The translations under genes and the position numbers were made by a program. A stretch of 12,193 bases of DNA from Desulfuromonadales bacterium (GTDB lineage Bacteria; Desulfobacterota; Desulfuromonadia; Desulfuromonadales; BM103). Below are positions 6,718 through 12,193 of this stretch, piece after piece. How positions within the stretch are numbered: the first letter of the stretch is position 1; every line of letters begins with the position of its first letter. The stretch is from assembly GCA_030640215.1 (NCBI GenBank), contig DAOWJU010000040.1, forward strand, positions 1 through 12,193. The letters are read 5' to 3'. The notes below the pieces were generated by a model. That model was not told where the DNA came from, ran no database searches, and saw nothing but the letters and a program-made list of their open reading frames with translations.

Positions 6718-6747
6718 ATTTAATCAGGGTAGGTTAAGAATTGTCAA
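6718..6747 (-). promoter_or_regulatory. Possible sigma70 promoter in the gap before the nucleotidyltransferase gene
   Basis: The minus strand has a perfect TTGACA (6747-6742) followed after 18 bases by TTAAAT (6723-6718); ATTAAA at 17 bases is an alternative. The -10 is only fair. Transcription would start near 6711, either as the nucleotidyltransferase leader (about 220 bases) or as a separate small RNA. Confidence 0.4.
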
Positions 6748-6810
6748 TGGCAATTTCACCAGAAACAGAGGGATTCTTGTCGCTTTATTGATAGGTTCAA
6801 TCTGAGAAGA

Positions 6811-7767
6811 CTATCGGACAATTCGGGAGGCGACAGACAGGGTCTGAAACGGTACATTGATACCATACTCTTTGGCGACTTTCAGATTAACAACAAAGGC
6901 TACGTTGTGTGGCTTCTTCATGGGTATGTCAGCAATTTTTTTGCCAGAAAGTACCTGCCCAGCCATCTCCGCCAGTTTCTCGCCCTGTTCCACATCACTC
7001 GATTCCAGGACCATAAAAGCACCGGCCTCAGCCGCTCCGGCACGCATGGTAATGACAGGTAACCGACGATTGGCAGCAAAGGCTAGAACTTGACTGAGTT
7101 GGGAATCCGCATGTTCACTACAAGCCAGAAAAAGACCATCAGCATTGGCAGGAATCGATTCAAGAAGAGCGATATGATCTTCCGGCTTTACTACGGCCAG
7201 AGGAGTCACTGCAACCCCCCTCTTTTTGCCAGCTTTCAGCAAAACTGTTTTTTGCAAGTTCCCTTCAGGGCTTTTCTTGTCATATAGAACAATCAACTCA
7301 TCGGGCTTCGTTGCCTCAACAAAGAATTTGAAGAGCGCCTGAACCGGTGCGTCACCACGGATTCCGGTCATGTTGCGGCCAGTATTGCTCTTGGCTGAGA
7401 CTAATTTTAGTTTAACAGGATCGTATACGTCGGCGAAAAGAGTTGGTATCGAAGGGTTTTCAGTTTTTGCTGCCAGAGTTGCTGAAGGCCCGTAAGTCAC
7501 AATCAGATCAGCTCCAAGTGCGACTGCTTTTCTGACGCTGTTACGTAGTGACATGATATCAGCGTTGGGAGTTTGTACGTAGATTTTGCAGGAGTCCCCG
7601 CAGAACGCCTTTGAATTTTCAACAAAAACAGCGTGGATGTCTTTATAGCGCTGTTGGGAGTTTGCCATGATGACAGCAATCAGGCGTTCTTCGGCAGCAT
7701 CAACTGCGGAAGGAATCCCGAGCCAACCACTCAGAAGAAATATGCTCAAGATGCAAAAACGCTTCAC
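6811..7767 (-). CDS. ABC transporter substrate-binding protein, PF04392/COG2984 family (orphan)
   Basis: This periplasmic binding protein has 318 residues from the GTG at 7767. The frame is open back to another GTG at 7815, but GGGGGGA five bases before 7767 and the signal peptide that then begins MKRFCILSIFLLSGW make 7767 the better start. The signal ends near A-V-D-A (residue 24). The mature protein follows the ABC_sub_bind pattern: an I-A-V-I-M start, D-L-I-V-T-Y-G-P-S-A-T-L-A near residues 87-99, P-T-L-F-A-D-V-Y-D-P near 108-117, N-M-T-G-I-R-G near 131-137, and a C-terminal V-A-F-V-V-N-L-K. A C-G-D-S-C pair (about 56 and 60) may form a disulfide. Relatives bind amino acids such as tryptophan or tyrosine; the ligand here is unknown. 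No permease or ATPase of this system is adjacent, and the Mla ATPase nearby belongs to another transporter. Confidence 0.83.
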   Translation of the reverse strand: MKRFCILSIFLLSGWLGIPSAVDAAEERLIAVIMANSQQRYKDIHAVFVENSKAFCGDSCKIYVQTPNADIMSLRNSVRKAVALGADLIVTYGPSATLAAKTENPSIPTLFADVYDPVKLKLVSAKSNTGRNMTGIRGDAPVQALFKFFVEATKPDELIVLYDKKSPEGNLQKTVLLKAGKKRGVAVTPLAVVKPEDHIALLESIPANADGLFLACSEHADSQLSQVLAFAANRRLPVITMRAGAAEAGAFMVLESSDVEQGEKLAEMAGQVLSGKKIADIPMKKPHNVAFVVNLKVAKEYGINVPFQTLSVASRIVR

Positions 7768-7937
7768 AAAGTCCCCCCAGACCCAGAGAAGTGAAGCCAG
7801 CAACGGACTTCGCACATTCCGATGCAGTGTGGATATTGGTACTTTATCCGTGAAAAGGCTAACAAAGGGTGTAAATGCCCCTAATTTATAGTGGTATGCA
7901 AAAAGTGTGAAAAAAATCTATATCTTGCGAATATTCC

Positions 7938-9026
7938 TTAAAAAAGTGTACCCAGGACAACCCCAAGAGCAGAAAGTGGGCCTGTATCACTGATGCCATC
8001 AACAGACTTTTCTACCTTGTGCAGGGTGGTTTTGGCATCACGATAAAGATCGTCTTCATTAACCAAACGACCCAAAGTCCCTTGTCCATCATCAATTTTA
8101 CTCGCGATGCTGTTGATCCTTGCCATACTGTCGCGAACATTGTCATAGAGAACATCATCATTCAGCAACTTACCAAGCGAACCATCGCCCTGATTGATCT
8201 TGTCGGTGATTTCGTTGAGGTTGGCAACGGTCTGTGCCGTCTCCTCGTAGAGACGATCATCGTCCAGCAGCTTGCCCAGAGTCCCCTTGCCAGACTTGAT
8301 CTGATCGGTAAGATCGGCGAGATTGACCATGGTGTGATTAAGATTGTCGTACAAAGCCGGGTCATCCATCAATTTACCGAGGGTGCCTTCACCACTCTCG
8401 AGTCTTGCCAGCAGCAGGTTGAGGCGCACAGACATTGCTGTCAACTCATCATACAGAGCCGGATTATTGACCAGTCTTCCCAGAGTACCCTCCCCTTTAT
8501 CAATCTTGGTGACAATACTTTCGAGGCGGTTGACCGTCTCTGTGAGAGGTTCTCGACTATCTTCGATCATGTCGCCAAGCGGCCGTAGAACACGATCCTG
8601 GTTTCGATCAATATTAGTAATCAACTGATCAAGGTTAGTCGGATCCTCCGTACGAACCTGATTACCAGGAGCCAGGACATTGCTCTCTGGAGTTCCGAAA
8701 TCAAGACCGAGAAGAACCCCGCCCAGCATATTGGTCTGCCGAATCTGCGCCAGTGTGTCTTCACGGACGCTGTCTTCGCGGTTTACATAAAAATCGACGC
8801 GGACCTGATTCTCTGCGATGCTGATTTTTTGGATCTTTCCAGTATTTACACCAGCGATCCGGACTGGATCACCAACTTTCAAGCCTACGGCGGAGTTGAA
8901 ATGAGCGAAGTATTTATACTGATCTTCAAAAGGACGCCAGTCCTCGACGAGCTCAATCATTACAGCCAGCAAGATCAGAGCTGCCAGGAAAAACAGCCCG
9001 ACCTTCTGTTCGACTGATATTGTCAT
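7938..9026 (-). CDS. mlaD: MlaD-type MCE lipid-transport protein with five C-terminal 34-residue repeats
   Basis: This 362-residue protein is the periplasmic, membrane-anchored MCE subunit of a Mla-type phospholipid transporter. The frame is open to 9143, but the ATG at 9026, one base after the mlaF stop (TAGtATG) and preceded by GAAGGTGA, gives the normal MlaD start. One membrane helix spans residues 9-27. The MCE domain follows at about 38-115 (F-N-S-A-V-G-L-K-V-G-D-P-V-R-I-A-G-V-N-T-G, then L-G-G-V-L-L-G-L-D-F-G). Residues 116-177 look helical. From 178 on come five copies of a 34-residue unit, each starting G-x-G-[TS]-L-G-[RK]-L and containing L-Y; see the repeat entry. E. coli MlaD is only about half this length and lacks these repeats. 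MCE proteins assemble as hexamers, so the tail may extend a tunnel or needle into the periplasm; that is inference. Confidence 0.92.
   Translation of the reverse strand: MTISVEQKVGLFFLAALILLAVMIELVEDWRPFEDQYKYFAHFNSAVGLKVGDPVRIAGVNTGKIQKISIAENQVRVDFYVNREDSVREDTLAQIRQTNMLGGVLLGLDFGTPESNVLAPGNQVRTEDPTNLDQLITNIDRNQDRVLRPLGDMIEDSREPLTETVNRLESIVTKIDKGEGTLGRLVNNPALYDELTAMSVRLNLLLARLESGEGTLGKLMDDPALYDNLNHTMVNLADLTDQIKSGKGTLGKLLDDDRLYEETAQTVANLNEITDKINQGDGSLGKLLNDDVLYDNVRDSMARINSIASKIDDGQGTLGRLVNEDDLYRDAKTTLHKVEKSVDGISDTGPLSALGVVLGTLF
7986..8495 (-). repeat. Five 102-base in-frame repeats in mlaD
   Basis: The repeat begins at residues 178, 212, 246, 280 and 314 of MlaD, a period of exactly 34 residues (102 bases) without any indel. 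The common core is G-x-G-[TS]-L-G-[RK]-L-[LMV]-[ND]-[DNE]-x-x-L-Y-[DER], followed by about 18 mostly helical residues. The units differ clearly in DNA sequence, so the array is old and kept by selection, not a recent expansion. Confidence 0.9.
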
Positions 9027-9027
9027 A

Positions 9028-9909
9028 CTATTCACCTTCGCCTTTAATGCCTTTGGTCGTTGTATAGATAAAATTTCGCACAATTGGATTCTGGCTCTTC
9101 TTGATCTCTTCAGGGGTGCCGATTGCAATGATTTCGCCATCATGCATCATCGCCACACGATCTGAGAGATAGAGCGCAAAATTGAGGTCGTGGCTGACAA
9201 TGATTGTTGTCAGATTGACCTTTTCCTTTAAAGAATTAATGACCCGCGCCAGCTCATCGGAGGTCACCGGGTCCAACTCTGCTGTCGGTTCATCATAAAG
9301 GATCAAATCAGGATTCATTGCCAGAGAACGGGCAATCGCCACCCGCTTCCTCATACCACCGGAAAGCTCCGAAGTGAGCGACTCCTCTTTACCGGCAAGT
9401 CCCACCAGTTGAAGTTTTTCATGGATAATACGCCGGATGCGAACCTCACCGCAGATGCGTTTTTCACGCAGCCAGAGACCAACATTTTCGCCAACTGTCA
9501 AGGAGTTGAAGAGCGCCGACGACTGGAAGACCATGCTGTAACGAAAGCTACGGTTTTCATCAGGCGGCTCTGACTCGCTAATATCATGATCGTTAATAAG
9601 AATCCTGCCGCTGTCAGCGCTTTCCAACTTGACAATATGTTTGAGTAACAGACTCTTGCCTGTACCGGAGGGGCCTATGATCGAGAAAGTCTCACCCGGT
9701 TTAATAACCAGGTTGATATCCTTAAGGACATGATGCTCACCGAAAGATTTGTTGAGATTCTCGATGTGGATACTCACACCATCCGAGCCCTCATAACCAA
9801 TCTGACAGCTCTCTCCATCCATGACAGACGGTGAAAAGCCGCGGGCAAGCTTGGCCAGGAAGTTGCCCAGGAAATGCCCATCTTTCGAATTGTTGTCAGA
9901 ACAGGTCAA
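9028..9909 (-). CDS. mlaF: MlaF-type ABC transporter ATPase
   Basis: This cytoplasmic ATPase of the MCE transporter has 293 residues if read from the TTG at 9909, which has an AAGG nine bases upstream and lies nine bases after the mlaE stop. It drives lipid movement between the inner membrane and the MCE protein. Motifs: Walker A G-P-S-G-T-G-K-S at 79-86; Q-loop Q129; signature L-S-G-G-M at 182-186 followed by R-K-R-V-A-I-A-R; Walker B L-I-L-Y-D-E at 202-207; switch histidine H240. The motif after Walker B reads P-T-A-E-L-D-P where MlaF proteins usually have P-T-A-G-L-D-P. Residues 1-44 precede the ATPase core and are longer than in E. coli MlaF (269 residues in all). A later start at a GTG (residue 45, position 9777) would remove them and cannot be excluded. 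The last codons carry the mlaD ribosome site. Confidence 0.92.
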   Translation of the reverse strand: MTCSDNNSKDGHFLGNFLAKLARGFSPSVMDGESCQIGYEGSDGVSIHIENLNKSFGEHHVLKDINLVIKPGETFSIIGPSGTGKSLLLKHIVKLESADSGRILINDHDISESEPPDENRSFRYSMVFQSSALFNSLTVGENVGLWLREKRICGEVRIRRIIHEKLQLVGLAGKEESLTSELSGGMRKRVAIARSLAMNPDLILYDEPTAELDPVTSDELARVINSLKEKVNLTTIIVSHDLNFALYLSDRVAMMHDGEIIAIGTPEEIKKSQNPIVRNFIYTTTKGIKGEGE

Positions 9910-9918
9910 AATAAAACC

Positions 9919-10692
9919 TTAGATCATAAAACGGGTTAAGAGATAATTAGCGATCATGATCAGCAAAAAAGAGAGCACGACAGATCGTGTCGTTGATTCG
10001 CCGATGCCCCGCGCGCCACCGCTTGTTTTGAAACCGACATAACAGCCGACATGAGCGATAATGCCACCAAAAACCGTGGCCTTTAAAAGGCCTTTAAAAA
10101 TTTCCTGATAGCCCATAGCGCGGATCATATTGTCATAGTAAACAGTGAAGGGGACATTAATCTTCGGGTTGATGTCTGCAACGACACCACCTCCGATGAT
10201 CCCTATAACCATTGAAAAAGCGACCAGGGCCGGGACAGAGAGAAGGCAGGCAATCAGCCTCGGCATGGCCAGGTAGCGAACTGGGCTGATCTCCAGCGTT
10301 TTTAGCGCATCGATTTCTTCATAGACCTGCATAGCGCCTATCTCAGCTGCCATCGAAGAGCCAACCCGACCAGCGACCAGGAGACTAGTCATAACAGGTC
10401 CGAGCTCTTTAACCATCGACAGACCGACGATCGCACCAATAGCCTCCTGTGTGCCATAGAGAGCCAGCTCAGAGCCCGTTTGCACGGAAAGCACCATACC
10501 AACAAAAAGAGCCACCAGCATAGCAATCGGCAGAGTGCCAATGCCGACAATGCTCATTTGCCGAAAGATACTGTTCAAGTTGCGGGGGGCTTCTTTAAAG
10601 TAATAGACGGTCTCACTCAGCAGCGAGAGCATCTCACCGACGCACTGAGCAACAGCAAGCAACTTATTTACTATGATCATGATAAAACGCAT
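9919..10692 (-). CDS. mlaE: MlaE-type permease of the lipid ABC transporter
   Basis: This 257-residue inner-membrane permease has the normal size of the MlaE family (PF02405). It has a first membrane stretch near residues 48-72, then the family signature at about 97-130 (L-G-P-V-M-T-S-L-L-V-A-G-R-V-G-S-S-M, then A-A-E-I-G-A-M-x-V-x-E-E-I-D-A-L), further hydrophobic segments near 145-172 and 205-222, and the conserved G-A-R-G-I-G-E-S-T-T-R-S-V-V at 226-239 before the last helix. The ATG at 10692 has no strong ribosome site and lies 12 bases after the stop of the W-P repeat gene, so translation probably depends on coupling to it. MlaE pairs with MlaF and MlaD, encoded directly downstream. MlaB, MlaC and MlaA are not in the window. 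Confidence 0.93.
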   Translation of the reverse strand: MRFIMIIVNKLLAVAQCVGEMLSLLSETVYYFKEAPRNLNSIFRQMSIVGIGTLPIAMLVALFVGMVLSVQTGSELALYGTQEAIGAIVGLSMVKELGPVMTSLLVAGRVGSSMAAEIGAMQVYEEIDALKTLEISPVRYLAMPRLIACLLSVPALVAFSMVIGIIGGGVVADINPKINVPFTVYYDNMIRAMGYQEIFKGLLKATVFGGIIAHVGCYVGFKTSGGARGIGESTTRSVVLSFLLIMIANYLLTRFMI

Positions 10693-10704
10693 AAGCTACT
10701 TATC

Positions 10705-12153
10705 TCACATCTGATCAGGCACTGGCTGACCCCAGTGCAAACCCCAAGGCAAATAGAAGAGGTTGAGCTGTTTGCCACTCTCATCGTTACGATAACGGAC
10801 CAATCCTTTTAAAAAACGAAAGTCTGTCTCGTGGGTTGACTCTTTGCGATAATCAAAAAGCGGAAAGAGCTCCCAGGCAACTTTTTCGCCTTGTCTCTCG
10901 AACCAGTAAAGATTCCAGAGTAAACTGACGACATTATTGCCCTGTTGATCCCATTTCTGTTGGTAAATACGCCACAGCGGTGCCCACGAACGTTCAATCC
11001 CTTCGTTACCAGGGAAAAAAGTCTCAAGCAGCGCAAGAATGTGCAGATGGCTCACGCCGTTTGTCCGCTTATACCCAAAGAGAGGCCAGAGATCGACACG
11101 ATGCAGAGAAGCACCAGTCTCAAGCTTTTCCTCTCTCAAATGCTGAAAGAGGAAAAAGAGGATACGATCACGACGACGTTCAATCAGTTCAGAATTCATC
11201 TCCTCAATTTTATATATCGGCCAAATGTACCATCTCTCCCTCTTAACATCCATGGTTTCATCTGAGTAGAATGGCAGTAGCTTCAATCCATGGTATTTTT
11301 CTCCCTTGGTCACGCGAACTAACGGCCAGGGAGCGTTCCACGACTGAGACTCCTTGACGCGGTCTTCTGTGTAGGAAAAAAAAGGCCAGAGAACAGTCCG
11401 GGAAGTTTTCTCCGGTGACTCTTTGCTGATATATAAAGGCCAGGCAGCCCTGATCTCCTTCGGGTTGTCGCTATCAAGCTTCAAAGACTCCGAGAAAAAG
11501 ATCGGCCAGAGAAAAAACTTCTTCCTGTAGACGCCCTCCTTCCTGCTTGAACCATAAATCGGCCAGAACTTGTAACCTGATTCATTCTCACCAGATATTT
11601 TTGCGAAGAATGGCCATAGGACATTATCTATCCGCTGCTTTTTGCGCTCCGTACGACTGTAGAGAGGGAATAGAGTAAAAGAGATTCGGTCTTTACCAAA
11701 CCAGTTGTAGAGAGTACCGCCAACTGGGAAAAAAGCCACATAAGTACCCTGATCTTCTTCACCATAAAAGAAGAAAGGGAAGAGATAGGAGCGCTTGCGG
11801 CTACCCGACTCAGGCTCGCCAAAATCGTAATTCAGCAGATGGAATACATGAAAACTGGAGGCATCCTTCTCTCTTTTATGACCAAAAAAGGGGTATAGAA
11901 CTTCTGTTTGAGAAATGCCTTCGTCATCAACGGCCCGGTAAAAAAGCGGTCTCAGGGCATATTCCGTTTCAAAACCTTTAGTTTCGTACTTAATAAAAGG
12001 GCCAAGCAGATGAGTATTCTGGTAGTCAGCGGATTCAGAAGCACGATAATCTAAAAAAGGCCATAACGTGGAGATAGTGGCATCGGATGCCAGCGCAGGA
12101 GTTGCACACCAGAACAGGGTGAGCATCAGGAGAAGTGAAATGCCACGTTTCAT
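10705..12153 (-). CDS. Exported W-P-repeat protein heading the mla operon
   Basis: This protein has 482 residues. A signal peptide (1-23, ending A-L-A-S) means export. The rest is one continuous repeat: a hydrophobic strand centred on aromatic-Pro-[FIL]-[FYL], then a charged turn. The prolines of the motif fall at 32, 52, 69, 88, 126, 143, 163, 181, 198, 217, 239, 257, 277, 294, 312, 357 and 431, nearly all 17-22 residues apart. Weaker copies without the proline fill the larger gaps (near 107, 335, 376, 393 and 412), giving about 24 units. The pattern suggests a beta-rich fold, perhaps an outer-membrane barrel or a solenoid, but the C-terminus (P-D-Q-M) lacks the usual final aromatic residue. 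I know no named family. Its position 12 bases before mlaE suggests a role with the lipid transporter. The ATG at 12153 has no clear ribosome site. Confidence 0.8.
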   Translation of the reverse strand: MKRGISLLLMLTLFWCATPALASDATISTLWPFLDYRASESADYQNTHLLGPFIKYETKGFETEYALRPLFYRAVDDEGISQTEVLYPFFGHKREKDASSFHVFHLLNYDFGEPESGSRKRSYLFPFFFYGEEDQGTYVAFFPVGGTLYNWFGKDRISFTLFPLYSRTERKKQRIDNVLWPFFAKISGENESGYKFWPIYGSSRKEGVYRKKFFLWPIFFSESLKLDSDNPKEIRAAWPLYISKESPEKTSRTVLWPFFSYTEDRVKESQSWNAPWPLVRVTKGEKYHGLKLLPFYSDETMDVKRERWYIWPIYKIEEMNSELIERRRDRILFFLFQHLREEKLETGASLHRVDLWPLFGYKRTNGVSHLHILALLETFFPGNEGIERSWAPLWRIYQQKWDQQGNNVVSLLWNLYWFERQGEKVAWELFPLFDYRKESTHETDFRFLKGLVRYRNDESGKQLNLFYLPWGLHWGQPVPDQM

Positions 12154-12193
12154 TAATCAGACTATTTCGTTAAACAAACATATCATTAAACAA

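Noticed and set aside
7868..7937. Terminator behind mlaD
   Set aside because: There are T-rich tracts on the minus strand, but only three- to four-pair AT stems near them, too weak to call.
8019..8588. Plus-strand open frame of 189 codons antisense to mlaD
   Set aside because: It is kept open by the 102-base repeats of mlaD on the other strand. It has no ribosome site and no sensible protein pattern.
9027..9143. Upstream extension of the mlaD frame by 39 codons
   Set aside because: It would overlap the end of mlaF. The added residues are basic and unlike MlaD starts, while the ATG at 9026 has a ribosome site and leads straight into the membrane helix.

Overview
The window looks like chromosomal DNA of a Gram-negative bacterium, most likely a deltaproteobacterium of the Desulfuromonas/Geobacter type. 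This is inferred from the gene families (a DUF2092 periplasmic protein, orphan periplasmic binding proteins, an MCE lipid transporter whose MlaD subunit carries GTLG repeats, and two lipoproteins), not from a marker gene. Nearly everything is on the minus strand; only one lipoprotein gene (2339-2968) is on the plus strand. I see no insertion sequence, phage gene or CRISPR array.

Right-hand block (12153 down to 7938, minus strand): a tight operon for a Mla/MCE-type envelope lipid transporter. In transcription order it holds an exported protein of 482 residues built almost entirely from ~19-residue repeats centred on W-P-[FIL]-[FY], then MlaE (permease), MlaF (ATPase) and MlaD (MCE protein). 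MlaD ends in five copies of an exactly 34-residue repeat. MlaA, MlaB and MlaC are not in the window. The position of the repeat protein at the head of the operon suggests that it is an extra envelope component of this transporter.

Middle block (7767 down to 3595, minus strand): an orphan periplasmic binding protein of the PF04392 family; a 322-base gap that may hold a structured RNA or long leader; a class II tRNA nucleotidyltransferase/poly(A) polymerase; a tRNA-Gly(CCC) with a near-consensus promoter; an AspC/TyrB-type aminotransferase with its own terminator; and a decayed second copy of the same tRNA-Gly followed by a strong terminator. The two tRNA copies and the hairpins just behind them are paralogous, so a tRNA-plus-terminator unit was duplicated around the aminotransferase gene.

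Left-hand block (3495 down to 1): a small AT-rich lipoprotein gene (minus) converging on a second lipoprotein gene (plus); a divergent promoter region; an orphan TAXI-type TRAP solute-binding protein (minus); and a two-gene unit in which a DUF2092 periplasmic protein overlaps by one base (TAATG) the start of a Gly/Arg-rich exported protein that runs off the left edge.

Four gene starts were moved from the longest open frame because a ribosome binding site, a lipoprotein signal or the neighbouring gene favours a downstream start: 2339 (+), 3495 (-, GTG), 7767 (-, GTG) and 9026 (-, mlaD).
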